The translations under genes were made by a program, and so were the position numbers. Under the pieces are notes generated by a model, which saw nothing but the letters and a program-made list of their open reading frames with translations, did no database searches and was not told the DNA's origin. From NCBI RefSeq assembly GCF_005937885.2, contig NZ_CP042176.1, positions 2,847,501 through 2,911,500 on the forward strand: a stretch of 64,000 nt of DNA, given 5' to 3'. Positions 7,531 to 16,799 of the stretch are shown here, one piece after another. Positions within the stretch are counted from its first letter, which is position 1. Each line of letters starts with the position of its first letter. This stretch comes from Bradyrhizobium sp. KBS0727 (GTDB lineage: Bacteria > Pseudomonadota > Alphaproteobacteria > Rhizobiales > Xanthobacteraceae).

Positions 7531-10482
7531 GTGCTGATCAAGAGAACACAACGCCAGCATTCAGAGGTCGTCACACGCGGATCAGTCGCCGAGGCCCTGT
7601 CGGCTCAGGGTGGCGGTCTCGATCGCCGCGCTTTTCTGCGCCGATCCGGTCTTGCCGGCGGCGCTCTCGCAGCGCTGAGCACGTTGCCGGTCGGCGGTGT
7701 CCGGAAAGCCGAAGCTGCGGCCGCCGGGCCGCTCACTTCGGGTGCGACCATCCGCAAGAGCGTCTGCACGCATTGCTCGGTTGGATGTACGGTGACCGCG
7801 GAAGTGCTCAACGGGGTCTGGATTGGGCAGGAGCCGAGCTGGGAGTCGCCGATCAATCGCGGCTCGCATTGTGCGAAGGGCGCTTCGGTGCGCGAACTCG
7901 TGCACAGCGAGCGCCGGCTTCGCTATCCGATGAAGCTTGTCAACGGGCAGTGGACGCGCCTCTCTTGGGACACCGCGATCAACGAGATCGGCGACAAGGT
8001 GCTTCAGGTTCGCGAGAAATCAGGCGGCGATTCCGTCTATTGGCTCGGATCGGCCAAGATGACCAACGAAGCTGCCTACCTGTTCCGCAAGCTCGGCGCG
8101 TTCTGGGGCACCAACAACACCGACCATCAGGCGCGTATCTGCCATTCGACGACGGTTACGGGCGTAGCCAACACCTGGGGCTACGGCGCGATGACCAACA
8201 GCTTCAATGACATCCGCAATGCCAAGACCCAGGTCATCATGGGCGGCAATCCGGCCGAGGCGCATCCGGTATCATTGCAGCATTTGCTCGAGGGCAAGGA
8301 GCTTCAAAGGGCCAACTTTGTCGTGATCGACCCACGCCTGACGCGAACTGCCGCCCATGCGACCGACTATGTGCGGATGCGGCCGGGCACGGACATCCCG
8401 GTGCTCTACGGCATGATGTGGCACATTCTCCAGAACGGCTGGGAAGACAAGGAGTTCATCAAACAGCGCGTCTACGGTTTCGACGATCTCCGCAAGGAAG
8501 TGGAGAAATGGAATCCGGAAGAGGTCGAGCGCGTCAGCGGCGTTCCTGGCGAACAGCTTAAGCGCGTCGCCAAGATGTTTGCGACAGAGAAGCCGTCAAC
8601 GCTGATCTGGGCCATGGGCCAGACCCAGAAAACCGTGGGCACCGCCAACGTGCGGGCGAGTTGCATCGCCCTGTTGATGACCGGAAATGTCGGCAAGCCT
8701 GGCACGGGCGCCAACATCTTCCGTGGCCATGACAATGTGCAAGGAGCGACCGACGTCGGGCTCGATATCGTCACGCTGCCGTTCTATTACGGCCTCGCCG
8801 AGGGCGCGTGGCGGCACTGGTCGCGGGTTTGGGAAGTCGACTACGACTTCCTGAAGTCGCGCTTCGACTCCAAGCAGATCATGGAAACCCCCGGCATCCC
8901 GCTCACCCGCTGGTTCGAAGCCGTGACACTGCCAAAGGATCAGGTCGCGCAGAAAGACAATGTGCGGGCGGTATTCGTGCAAGGCCATGCCAGCAACAGC
9001 ATCACCCGCATTCCGGAATCTCTGAACGGTCTGAAGGCGCTCGAACTGTTGGTCATCGCCGACCCGCATCCGACCACCTGGGCCTCGCTCGCCGTGGAGG
9101 CCGGGCGCAAGGATGGCGTCTACATTCTTCCGGTTGCCACGCAATTCGAGTGCAAGGGTTCGCGCGTTGCTTCGAACCGCTCGCTGCAATGGGGCGAGCA
9201 GATCGTGAAGCCGGTGTTCGAATCGAAGGATGACCTTGAGGTCATCTATCTGATGGCGAAGAAGTTCGGATTCGCCGACCAGATGTTCAAGAACATCAAG
9301 GTCGAGAACAATCTGCCGGAGGCCGAGGATGTGCTTCGGGAAATGAACCGCGGCAGCTGGTCGACCGGCTATTGCGGGCAATCGCCCGAGCGGCTCAAGG
9401 CCCACATGAAGAACCAGGCGAAGTTCGACATGCTGACGATGCGGGCGCCCAAGGACGATCCTGAAGTCGGCGGCGACTATTACGGCCTGCCTTGGCCGTG
9501 CTGGGGCTCACCGGAAGTCAAGCATCCCGGTACGCCGCTGCTCTACAACACCAACCTTGCGGTGATGGATGGCGGCGGCACGTTCCGGCCGCGCTTCGGC
9601 ATCGAACGCGAGGAGAAACTCGCCGACGGCACCACGCGCAAGGTCAGCCTGCTGGCGGACGGGTCATACTCGAAGGATTCCGAGATCAAGGACGGCTATC
9701 CGGAATTCACGCTGGCCAGCCTGAAGAAACTCGGCTGGGACAAGGATCTGACGGAAGCGGAAATGGCCACCATTAACAGGGTCAACTCCGCCAATCCCGA
9801 CGCGGTGTCGTGGTCGCTCGATCTGTCCGGCGGCATCCAGCGCGTGGCACTGGCGCATGGCTGCGTGCCTTACGGCAACGGCAAGGCACGCATGAATGCG
9901 TTCGGACTGCCGGATCCGATTCCGGTTCACCGCGAGCCGATCTACACGCCGCGGGTCGATCTGGTGTCGAAATATCCGACGCTGCCGGATGCCAAGCAGT
10001 TCCGCATGCCCAATATTGGCTTCTCCGTGCAGAAGGCGGCGGTGGAGAAGGGAATTGCAAAGCAATTCCCGCTAATCCTCTCCTCGGGGCGGCTTGTCGA
10101 ATATGAGGGCGGCGGCGAGGAGACCCGAACCAATCCATGGCTCGCCGAACTGCAGCAGGACATGTTCATCGAGATCAGTACCGCCGATGCCGCCGATCGC
10201 GGCATCAAGGACGGCGGCTGGGTGTGGGTCACGGGCGCCGAGAGCAATTCCAAGGCCAAGATGAAGGCGCTCGTTACCGAGCGTGTCGGCAAGGGCGTCG
10301 CCTGGATGCCGTTCCACTTCGGCGGCTGGTTCGCAGGTCGCGATCTTCGCGGCAACTACCCGAAGGGCACCGATCCGATCGTTCTCGGGGAAAGCGCGAA
10401 CACGATCACCACCTATGGGTACGATCCGGCGACTGGCATGCAGGAGCCCAAGGTCACTCTCTGCCAAATCGCGGCGGCATAA
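7531..10482 (+). CDS. fdhA: Formate dehydrogenase catalytic (alpha) subunit, Cys type
   Basis: This is the large molybdopterin oxidoreductase that oxidises formate to CO2 (983 residues). A Tat leader (LDRRAFLRRSGLAGG) directs it to the periplasm. A 4Fe-4S motif follows (CTHCSVGC...CAKG), then the active-site segment HQARICHST, where cysteine replaces selenocysteine; the adjacent His is the conserved catalytic partner. Mo-bis-MGD binding segments (NPAEAHP, GMGQT-like AMGQTQ, GHDNVQG) and the C-terminal dinucleotide domain (SSGRLVEYEGGGEETRTNPWLAEL) are present. GTG 7531 with GGAGG five bases upstream is preferred to TTG 7516. There is no in-frame TGA, so no selenocysteine machinery is required. 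Confidence 0.93.
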   Translation: MLIKRTQRQHSEVVTRGSVAEALSAQGGGLDRRAFLRRSGLAGGALAALSTLPVGGVRKAEAAAAGPLTSGATIRKSVCTHCSVGCTVTAEVLNGVWIGQEPSWESPINRGSHCAKGASVRELVHSERRLRYPMKLVNGQWTRLSWDTAINEIGDKVLQVREKSGGDSVYWLGSAKMTNEAAYLFRKLGAFWGTNNTDHQARICHSTTVTGVANTWGYGAMTNSFNDIRNAKTQVIMGGNPAEAHPVSLQHLLEGKELQRANFVVIDPRLTRTAAHATDYVRMRPGTDIPVLYGMMWHILQNGWEDKEFIKQRVYGFDDLRKEVEKWNPEEVERVSGVPGEQLKRVAKMFATEKPSTLIWAMGQTQKTVGTANVRASCIALLMTGNVGKPGTGANIFRGHDNVQGATDVGLDIVTLPFYYGLAEGAWRHWSRVWEVDYDFLKSRFDSKQIMETPGIPLTRWFEAVTLPKDQVAQKDNVRAVFVQGHASNSITRIPESLNGLKALELLVIADPHPTTWASLAVEAGRKDGVYILPVATQFECKGSRVASNRSLQWGEQIVKPVFESKDDLEVIYLMAKKFGFADQMFKNIKVENNLPEAEDVLREMNRGSWSTGYCGQSPERLKAHMKNQAKFDMLTMRAPKDDPEVGGDYYGLPWPCWGSPEVKHPGTPLLYNTNLAVMDGGGTFRPRFGIEREEKLADGTTRKVSLLADGSYSKDSEIKDGYPEFTLASLKKLGWDKDLTEAEMATINRVNSANPDAVSWSLDLSGGIQRVALAHGCVPYGNGKARMNAFGLPDPIPVHREPIYTPRVDLVSKYPTLPDAKQFRMPNIGFSVQKAAVEKGIAKQFPLILSSGRLVEYEGGGEETRTNPWLAELQQDMFIEISTADAADRGIKDGGWVWVTGAESNSKAKMKALVTERVGKGVAWMPFHFGGWFAGRDLRGNYPKGTDPIVLGESANTITTYGYDPATGMQEPKVTLCQIAAA

Positions 10483-10494
10483 GGAGCAACGGCC

Positions 10495-11091
10495 ATGGCA
10501 CGTATGAAATTCCTCTGCGACGCCGACCGTTGCATTGAATGCAATGCCTGTGTGACCGCCTGCAAGAACGAGAACGAGGTGCCGTGGGGCATCAACCGTC
10601 GCCGTGTCGTCACCATCAACGACGGCAAGCCGGGCGAGCGCTCGATCTCGATGGCCTGCATGCATTGCACGGACGCGCCCTGCCAGGCCGTCTGCCCCGT
10701 GAACTGCTTCTACACCACCGCCGACGGCGTGGTACTGCACTCCAAGGACCTGTGCATCGGTTGCGGCTATTGCTTCTACGCCTGTCCGTTTGGCGCGCCG
10801 CAATATCCGAAGATCGGCAATTTCGGTTCGCGCGGCAAGATGGACAAGTGCACCTACTGCGCCGGCGGACCCGAGGCCGACGGCAGCAGGGCGGAATTTG
10901 AGAAATACGGCGCGAACCGCCTCGCCGAAGGCAAGCTGCCGCTCTGTGCGGAGATGTGCTCGACCAAATCGCTGCTGGCCGGAGATGGCGAGATCATCGC
11001 CCAGATCTACAAGGAGCGCGTCACCAAGCGCGGCTACGGCTCCGGCGCCTGGGGCTGGAAGACTGCCTACCGCGAGACGATCGGGTCCTGA
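10495..11091 (+). CDS. fdhB: Formate dehydrogenase iron-sulfur (beta) subunit
   Basis: The 198-residue four-cluster ferredoxin-type subunit takes electrons from the alpha subunit to the membrane cytochrome b. The cluster motifs are CIECNACVTACKNE near residue 13, CMHCTDAPCQAVCP near 57, CIGCGYCFYACP near 86, and a final set formed by CTYC and CAEMC. It is shorter than the roughly 290-residue FdnH and lacks a C-terminal membrane anchor, as is usual for the FDH3 type. An AAGGAG ribosome site precedes ATG 10495. It lies 12 bases after the alpha subunit gene and is exported with it. Confidence 0.92.
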   Translation: MARMKFLCDADRCIECNACVTACKNENEVPWGINRRRVVTINDGKPGERSISMACMHCTDAPCQAVCPVNCFYTTADGVVLHSKDLCIGCGYCFYACPFGAPQYPKIGNFGSRGKMDKCTYCAGGPEADGSRAEFEKYGANRLAEGKLPLCAEMCSTKSLLAGDGEIIAQIYKERVTKRGYGSGAWGWKTAYRETIGS

Positions 11092-11144
11092 AGAGAGCTG
11101 TGCGCGACGGACGGGAATAGACGGGAATATCGGGGAGGAAGCTG

Positions 11145-12146
11145 ATGGCGTCGTTTGGGAGATTTGTCCGTCTGGCAGTCAGCGCCTGGGTGTTTGCATT
11201 GCTCGTCGCCGTGGCGATGCCGGCAGCCGCCCAGCAGATCAACCCGACCGCAAGCTCAGTGAAGGAGCAGCAACTTCTCCAGGAATTCGACCGGATCCAG
11301 GGGCGCGTCAGCATTCCCGATGCGCGCTCGGGTGTGCTCGAGCAGCCGGCGGGGCGTAGCTGGCGGGAATTCCGCAATGTGACGCTGCGCTGGGTCGGCG
11401 GCATCGCCATCCTCGGCATGCTGGCGCTGCTCGTCGTCTTCTATCTCAGCCGCGGCATGGTGCGGCTGCAAGGCGGCAGGTCAGGCCGCACGATAGAGCG
11501 CTTTTCTGCGTTTGAGCGCTTCGTGCACTGGATGACCGCGACCTGTTTCATCATTCTCGCGGTCTCCGGGTTGAACATCACCTTCGGCCGTCCGTTGCTG
11601 CTGCCGCTAATCGGCTTCGAGGCGTTCTCCGAATGGTCGCAATGGGCGAAATATGCCCACAACTATCTAAGCTTCCCCTTCACCATCGGTGTCGTGCTGA
11701 TCTTTTTGATGTGGATCGGGGGCAATATTCCAAACAAGGTCGATATCCAGTGGATCAAGCAGGGCGGCGGGATCATCGGACACGATCATCCGCCAGCCTA
11801 TCGATTTAACGCCGGCCAGAAGGCGATCTACTGGATCGTCGTGATCGGCGGATCAGCGGTAGCGGTCACTGGCTATGAGCTGATGTTTCCGTTCTATGTG
11901 TCCGGCATCGAAGGCATGCAGGTAGCCCAGATCGTGCACTCGATCGTGGCCGTGCTGTTTGTTGCGGTGATGCTGGCGCACATCTACATCGGTACCATCG
12001 GCATGCAGGGTGCCTTCGAGGCCATGGGCACCGGCACCGTCGACGTGAACTGGGCGAAAGAGCATCATAGTCTGTGGCTCGAGGAGGAGAGGGCTCGAAC
12101 CGGGCCCAATGACGCCCAACCGCAACCGGCGACAGCGGCGGAATAA
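11145..12146 (+). CDS. fdhC: Formate dehydrogenase cytochrome b (gamma) subunit
   Basis: This is a 333-residue integral membrane cytochrome b that hands formate-derived electrons to the quinone pool. It has an N-terminal signal peptide (cleavage near AAAQ), a periplasmic segment of about 50 residues, and then transmembrane helices near residues 85-105, 125-145, 170-190, 228-248 and 260-285. Candidate haem-binding histidines are in FERFVHWMTA, AKYAHNYLSF, QIVHSIVAV and MLAHIYIG. A GGGGAGG-like site precedes ATG 11145. It closes the operon; a GC-rich hairpin follows. Confidence 0.9.
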   Translation: MASFGRFVRLAVSAWVFALLVAVAMPAAAQQINPTASSVKEQQLLQEFDRIQGRVSIPDARSGVLEQPAGRSWREFRNVTLRWVGGIAILGMLALLVVFYLSRGMVRLQGGRSGRTIERFSAFERFVHWMTATCFIILAVSGLNITFGRPLLLPLIGFEAFSEWSQWAKYAHNYLSFPFTIGVVLIFLMWIGGNIPNKVDIQWIKQGGGIIGHDHPPAYRFNAGQKAIYWIVVIGGSAVAVTGYELMFPFYVSGIEGMQVAQIVHSIVAVLFVAVMLAHIYIGTIGMQGAFEAMGTGTVDVNWAKEHHSLWLEEERARTGPNDAQPQPATAAE

Positions 12147-12183
12147 GAGTCGGACTGCAATTCGTTGACGACCAGTTGACCGC

Positions 12184-12203
12184 GCCGCGGTGCCCGCCGC
12201 GGC
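12184..12203 (+). terminator. GC-rich hairpin after the formate dehydrogenase operon
   Basis: GCCGCGG at 12184-12190 pairs perfectly with CCGCGGC at 12197-12203 around a six-base loop. It lies 38 bases after the gamma-subunit stop. There is no T-run, so it is a weak terminator candidate at best. Confidence 0.35.
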
Positions 12204-12273
12204 CGAGGATTTTCAGAGCGCTCGGAATCCGTGTTCTGTTGCGAAACTTGATGCTGCGTTTAGCCAGGTTCGG

Positions 12274-12396
12274 TTACAGGCGGACTGCCGACGTGGAGAA
12301 TGCCTGTTGAACAGGCTCTTGAAGCCCGTTGAGGACCACCACGCCGGCAGACGCGATGACGATGGCAGCCGCGCAAGCCAACACAAACGCCTTCAT
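12274..12396 (-). CDS. Tiny single-span membrane protein (40 aa)
   Basis: This is a 40-residue protein read from ATG 12396 with a GGGGAGA ribosome site five bases upstream. The N-terminal two-thirds is one hydrophobic helix (MKAFVLACAAAIVIASAGVV), followed by a short polar tail ending TSAVRL. Proteins of this size and look are familiar as hypothetical membrane peptides in Bradyrhizobium-like genomes, but no function is known. The good ribosome site and membrane-type sequence argue that it is real. Confidence 0.6.
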   Translation of the reverse strand: MKAFVLACAAAIVIASAGVVVLNGLQEPVQQAFSTSAVRL

Positions 12397-12499
12397 GACG
12401 GTCTCCCCGGTATACGGCGTCAACTTGGCAACTATACGATGGCTGGCCGCATACGCAACAGGGGACGCCGAAGGCTCACCGGGGTGATGTCGGTCCTGG

Positions 12500-12706
12500 C
12501 TATTGCGTGGATTCCCTCGGAAAGACCAGCGAGCGGTCATCGAAGTCCTGGACGGGAAGTTTTCCCAGCTGATCCGTCTTTCGGAGCTCCTGGACTGGCG
12601 GCATGCCGGTCTTGCCGGAGGGGAACAGCGCGTGAGATTTGAGGACACCGGTCGCTGCACCTATCGCAACCAGGGCGGCAATCACGGGAGGGACTAGGCG
12701 CATCAT
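12500..12706 (-). CDS. Small secreted or anchored hypothetical protein (68 aa)
   Basis: The 68-residue protein starts at ATG 12706 with GGAG seven bases upstream. It opens with a hydrophobic signal or anchor (MMRLVPPVIAALVAIGAATG) and continues as a polar, proline-containing tail (GKLPVQDFDDRSLVFPRES). I do not recognise a family. It may form a small transcription unit with the 40-aa gene, which is on the same strand about 100 bases downstream. Confidence 0.5.
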   Translation of the reverse strand: MMRLVPPVIAALVAIGAATGVLKSHALFPSGKTGMPPVQELRKTDQLGKLPVQDFDDRSLVFPRESTQ

Positions 12707-12719
12707 GCGTCATCTCCAT

Positions 12720-13040
12720 TCGTTTCAGGTCGTCCCCCGAGACAATTGCACTAGGCCGAATTGCGCCACAGCGATGTGAGCTGTCTCACACCGACCAGGA
12801 AGTTTTTCGATTTGGGCGACAGGGTGTCACCTCCTCGCCACGGCGGACGCGCGTGTCAGTTGCCCCATAACTTGTTGATCTACGGCAATGCAGGTACTGG
12901 ATCGAAAAAAGGTGACGAAAGCGAGTTACACGAAGTTGCCGAGACTACAAGGGTGGTTCCCAACACTGAATTCGTGAAAGTCAATAATCCGACGAATTGA
13001 TCCGCACTTCCACCGCGACCGCTGACCGGAGCGCGAAGCA
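12720..13040. other. Non-coding stretch, nothing recognised
   Basis: No supported gene is seen here. Base composition drops relative to the formate dehydrogenase operon, which marks the start of the less GC-rich transition toward the putative island edge at 13.85 kb. Confidence 0.4.
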
Positions 13041-13043
13041 GGA

Positions 13044-13625
13044 TCAGGCGTGACCGTCCCTCGGGCGTGACGTTATCTTATAGTCCGGCGCCGGTATCCC
13101 TAGCGGAGTGTATAGATAGCTGACGACGAGAGACGGGATGCCGCGACTGGCGATCTCCAACAATGCGCCTTGTTCAGGGTGATCTTTGATACCCTGTGTG
13201 ACATGCGCTAGACCTTTGTTCGCGATGTGAAAGACACACAGTAGGGCTTTCTCCGCCTCAGCATGCCCGCCATCATAACGCTCCAACACCGCTTGAGGAT
13301 CGACCATCTTGAGGTGACCGGCATCATTCTTGAAGTGCTCAATGCCAACATCTCCTTGGCGACGTCTTTTGATATTGCTCAGGACTGAGTTGTTGTCGCA
13401 TAGCCCCAAGAACTCAAGCAGCGCTCGACAATGGATAAGGCCTGCCTCTGTTGCCGGGTTCGCGAACGCGTCGAAGTTACCTTCTATCTCCAACTTGCCA
13501 TCGACGAAAATTGTCATTGCAGGTGCGTCAGACCATTTTGCTCGCAATTGCAGGGCGCGGTTCAGTGTAGCAACTGCATACATCCGGTATGGGAGGATTT
13601 CGTAGAGCAGTCGGGTTTCGTTCAT
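13044..13625 (-). CDS. Hypothetical protein, unrecognised
   Basis: This 193-residue soluble protein is read from ATG 13625; a TTG at 13643 would add six residues but has no ribosome site. The N-terminal part (LLYEILPYRMYAVATLNRAL) is helical and contains many hydrophobics without forming a membrane span. The middle contains FVDGKLEIEGNFDAFANPATEAGL and the end reads SLVVSYLYTPLGIPAPDY. I recognise no domain. Codon use and lower GC differ from the formate dehydrogenase genes, suggesting accessory DNA. An inverted repeat with 13-bp arms lies just upstream. Confidence 0.5.
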   Translation of the reverse strand: MNETRLLYEILPYRMYAVATLNRALQLRAKWSDAPAMTIFVDGKLEIEGNFDAFANPATEAGLIHCRALLEFLGLCDNNSVLSNIKRRRQGDVGIEHFKNDAGHLKMVDPQAVLERYDGGHAEAEKALLCVFHIANKGLAHVTQGIKDHPEQGALLEIASRGIPSLVVSYLYTPLGIPAPDYKITSRPRDGHA

Positions 13626-13648
13626 ACAAGAGTCTGCCTGCAAATGAT

Positions 13649-13705
13649 TTGGTACATTTTATCGTAGCTTTTCTGCCGCACTGTCGTGTACCTAAAATGT
13701 ACCAA
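13649..13705. promoter_or_regulatory. Inverted repeat with 13-bp arms upstream of the 13044-13625 gene
   Basis: TTGGTACATTTTA at 13649-13661 is repeated in perfect inverse orientation (TAAAATGTACCAA) at 13693-13705, 31 bases apart. It lies 24-80 bases upstream of the minus-strand hypothetical gene, where an operator or two half-operators would be expected. The binding protein is unknown. Confidence 0.4.
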
Positions 13706-13847
13706 TTCGCCGGTCAGAAAATCTCACCACGCACTGATTGTTCAAAGAAACCGCTGATTTTCAGCGTAAATGTGTGTATGTCCTATCGAGGATTGAACGG
13801 ACAGAGATAGCTAAGTGGCTGAAAGTAATTGGAAGTTCTGTTGCGCC

Positions 13848-13863
13848 CCCATGATGGACTGGA
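13848..13863 (+). repeat. dusA-like attachment core, left copy
   Basis: CCCATGATGGACTGGA here is identical to 62831-62846, and the 34 bases from the preceding TGGAA match at 28 positions. Read on the + strand it codes W-K-F-C-C-A-P-M-M-D-W-S, like the start of DusA (RFSVAPMMDWTD), and then hits a stop within about 30 bases, so no dusA gene follows. Confidence 0.55.
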
Positions 13864-14801
13864 GCGAGAGTTTAATCGTTTCAAATAATTAGAGAGCCGC
13901 GTGTGCACGATGTGTGCACCGGGAGATCAAAGAAAATCCAGAGACAACTAACGTGAGCACCCTGAATGGAGCGCGCGTCGCTGTCAGCGGCGGGCCTATG
14001 TTTCGGGAGGGCGTGATCTCGTGCGACAAGTCCGGAATTGGCGAGATCGACCTTTGCGGAGGAAGTTCGCGGAATGAGCGATCATGGAATGTGCTCGACT
14101 GCAAAACGACTATGAATCAATCTGATTATGCTGAACAGATCGAAAGTTCCGAAGGCATTGAATGGGATCGTTGATTGCTTCGAGATACAGAGCTCACACA
14201 AAATGGAGGCACGGCCCATGACGCCCATCACTCGGATAACGTGGTAAGGAGCCGACTATGCAAGAAATCTATGGGTCCATAAAAATAGGAGAACAACGCC
14301 GCACGCGGCCCGCGGTAAGGCACTCGCGACGTGGCGAGGGGGACCACGACTATTTATCGAACCCTCGGCGATTTCCGCTGCCGCTGCTATCGTAGGATTT
14401 GTCGATGTAGCCGCCGACCGGCCGGGCCGCTGTCGACACACCGTGCCGCGGCCAGCAGGCCGCCATGATCGAATTCCGACCAACCAATCTGCGGACTTCA
14501 GCGACCGTCGCCTCCGCCGGGCTGTGTTCGATTTAGACAAAAGTCTCATAAGGTGGAGTCCTATTGAGGATTACACTGCTTTCACCGCTTTCGCTCCCTA
14601 ATAAATGGGACGGAAGCAGCGGTAGCTCGCGGTACCGAAGGCCGTTGGAGCTCTCCTCGGGTGGTTCAAAGTTCCCCTGGGGTCGGGCGTTGCGGACGCA
14701 CTCGCAATTCGCGCCTGTAAACGTCGCGCGCGATCCGCGCTCCGCGAGGAAATAAGGCGCCGAAAATCGGAGGCGATGCCTTGAAATAATAGGAGCCGCA
14801 C
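13864..14801. other. Island left end, no supported gene
   Basis: About 0.9 kb holds repeat copy 1 and several short open frames. The best of these (13914-14174, 86 residues) has no ribosome site and no recognisable domain. Composition is mixed and lower in GC near the left edge. The last bases contain the AGGAG site of the MFS gene. I see nothing else here. Confidence 0.4.
13901..13940 (+). repeat. Module-boundary repeat, copy 1
   Basis: This copy consists of two GTGTGCAC units three bases apart (13901-13908, 13912-13919) followed by a conserved tail. It matches 34541-34580 at 38 of 40 positions. Read in frame it codes VCTMCAPGDQRKS and stops at 13949. It lies 38 bases right of the att core, so it may be an integrase arm site or the relic of a repeated gene end. 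Confidence 0.6.
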
Positions 14802-16130
14802 ATGGCAATGCAAATCCCGAGGGATTTCCGCCGCGTGATTATCGCTGCGTCGGTGGGAAACGTCATCGAATGGTATGACTTCTATATCTTCGGCAGCTTG
14901 GCCGCGGTGCTGTCGGTCAAGTTCTTTGAACAATCCAACCCGGTAGCAGCTCTGCTGAGTACGATTGCGCTGTTCACCGCCGGATTTCTGATCCGTCCGC
15001 TGGGGGCGTTCCTCTTCGGATGGATGGGCGACCGGGTGGGCCGCAAGTATACGTTCCTTGTTACGCTCAGCGGAATGGGGCTGGGCACGGGGGCGATCGG
15101 GTTGATCCCGACCTACGCATCGATCGGTCTGACCGCCGCGTTCCTTCTCTTCGGCTTGCGCATGATCCAGGGTCTGTGCCTGGGTGGCGAATATGGCGGC
15201 GCCATCACCTACGTTGCCGAGCATGTGCCGGACGACAGCCGCGGCTATTACACCGGCTGGCTGCAGACCTCTCCGACGCTCGGGATCGTGGTGTCACTGG
15301 CCGTGATCGTTCTGACCCGCACCTATTTCGGTAATCAGGCTTTCGACGAATGGGCATGGCGCGTTCCGTTCCTGGTTTCATTCCTGTTGGTGGCCATCGC
15401 GATCTATATCCGGCTCCAGCTCCAGGAGACGCCGATTTTCCAGGACATCAAGGCGAGGGGGCAGATGACCAGGAATCCCTGGAAGGAGGCCTTCCTCAGC
15501 TCGAACATCAAATACATACTGATAGCCATCGTCGTGCTGATCGGGCAGGGAGTGGTCTGGTACAGCGGTCAGTTCTGGGCGCTGTACTTTCTGCAGCAGG
15601 TTTCCAAGGTGGACGCGCTGACCTCGGCCTACATCGTGGGAGCCGCGTTGCTCATTGCAACGCCGAGCTTGATCTTTTTTGGCTGGCTGTCAGACCAGAT
15701 CGGCCGCAAGCCGGTGATTCTGGGAGGCATGTTGCTTGCCGCGATCACGTACTACCCGCTGTATTTGTGGCTGGGAACGGTCACGCAGCCTGGCAACATC
15801 AACTATCCGATCGCGATCTTCATCGTCTTCATCCTCGTTTGCTACGTCGGGATGGTGTATGGGCCGGTCGGGGCGTTTTTGGCGGAATTCTTCCCCGGCA
15901 GGATCAGGTACACGTCGGTGTCGGTGCCGTATCACATCGGCAACGGCTGGGGAGGAGGATTGGTGCCGTTCATCACTTCGGCAACTTTCGCGGCCACCGG
16001 CAGCATTGGCTACGCGCTGATCTACCCGATCGCGGTCCCCGCGGTGTGCTTCGTGCTCGCCCTCTTCCTGATGCCGGAGACTCGCAAAATCAGCATCTGG
16101 GAACCGATAGAGCCTAGAACCGCATCGTGA
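14802..16130 (+). CDS. MFS transporter, metabolite:H+ symporter type
   Basis: This is a 442-residue inner-membrane permease with twelve predicted helices. Family signs are the N-terminal VGNVIEWYDFYIFG typical of the metabolite:proton symporter (ProP/ShiA/KgtP) group, the loop 2-3 motif GWMGDRVGRKY, the loop 8-9 counterpart GWLSDQIGRKP, and LCLGGEYGGA in helix 4. Substrates of this group are carboxylates, betaine or shikimate-like acids; the exact one cannot be read. AGGAG precedes ATG 14802. It stands alone as the first gene of module A. Confidence 0.85.
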   Translation: MAMQIPRDFRRVIIAASVGNVIEWYDFYIFGSLAAVLSVKFFEQSNPVAALLSTIALFTAGFLIRPLGAFLFGWMGDRVGRKYTFLVTLSGMGLGTGAIGLIPTYASIGLTAAFLLFGLRMIQGLCLGGEYGGAITYVAEHVPDDSRGYYTGWLQTSPTLGIVVSLAVIVLTRTYFGNQAFDEWAWRVPFLVSFLLVAIAIYIRLQLQETPIFQDIKARGQMTRNPWKEAFLSSNIKYILIAIVVLIGQGVVWYSGQFWALYFLQQVSKVDALTSAYIVGAALLIATPSLIFFGWLSDQIGRKPVILGGMLLAAITYYPLYLWLGTVTQPGNINYPIAIFIVFILVCYVGMVYGPVGAFLAEFFPGRIRYTSVSVPYHIGNGWGGGLVPFITSATFAATGSIGYALIYPIAVPAVCFVLALFLMPETRKISIWEPIEPRTAS

Positions 16131-16293
16131 CAAAGTCGCCCGTGTGCGGGGCCGCCAAGGCCCTGCACACTTTTCCCGCGGCTTAGCAGGGAGAGGTCAA
16201 ACCTTCGCTCACGCCGTCCACTCGCCGACACAACTCTCTCTTCCGACCGCAAGCAGACAACGGTCGGGTTTACGGTTCAGGCAACCACCCTTC

Positions 16294-16656
16294 TCAGCTG
16301 GCTGGGTGATGCCAGCGATCGTGCCACCAGGTGCTGAAATCGCGATCGGTCACAAGTTCCCAGGCTCCAAACAGGATCACCAGGATGCCCGACACCATAC
16401 TGCTTATCGTGGCTGATACCGGCTCGTAGCCGACCGTCCAAGGTGCCACTATCAGAGCCAGTCCGATGAGGATCTCTCCCCATTCCTCCAGATAGGACGG
16501 AATGACAAATCCCTCCACAGCAAACAGAATGACGCACAACCCGAGCGCGATGGTTATCCAGACCGCCGCCCCGGCGAAGCCCAGGACGAACGGCGACACG
16601 ACCAGCCACACGCCCAACAGCAGGCTGGCGACGTCTTGCCAATGTCGAATGCGCAT
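16294..16656 (-). CDS. SPW-repeat membrane protein
   Basis: This is a 120-residue protein with four predicted membrane helices and two SPW repeats, the first reading WLVVSPFVLGF and the second ALIVAPWTVGY. ATG 16656 is chosen because AGGAGG lies eight bases upstream; a GTG nine bases earlier abuts that site. The C-terminus is cytoplasmic-looking and ends in a His/Trp-rich tail (FSTWWHDRWHHPAS). The family is widespread in rhizobia but has no assigned function. Confidence 0.8.
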   Translation of the reverse strand: MRIRHWQDVASLLLGVWLVVSPFVLGFAGAAVWITIALGLCVILFAVEGFVIPSYLEEWGEILIGLALIVAPWTVGYEPVSATISSMVSGILVILFGAWELVTDRDFSTWWHDRWHHPAS

Positions 16657-16799
16657 GTTGCTCACCTCCTTTCCTCCTCTCTATATGATAACGCACTGGT
16701 GACGATGCAAAGGCGCAGATCGTCGCGGGGAATCAAGAGGCATGGGCAGATGTCGCGCGAACCCGCCAGCCGTTGAAGCGGGTAACCGAGGCGCCTCAT

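Noticed and set aside
7531..10482. Selenocysteine formate dehydrogenase
   Set aside because: The frame contains no in-frame TGA, and the active-site residue is cysteine (RICHS).
14256..14549. 97-residue minus-strand frame at the island left end
   Set aside because: It has no ribosome site, no domain and Arg-rich low-complexity composition.
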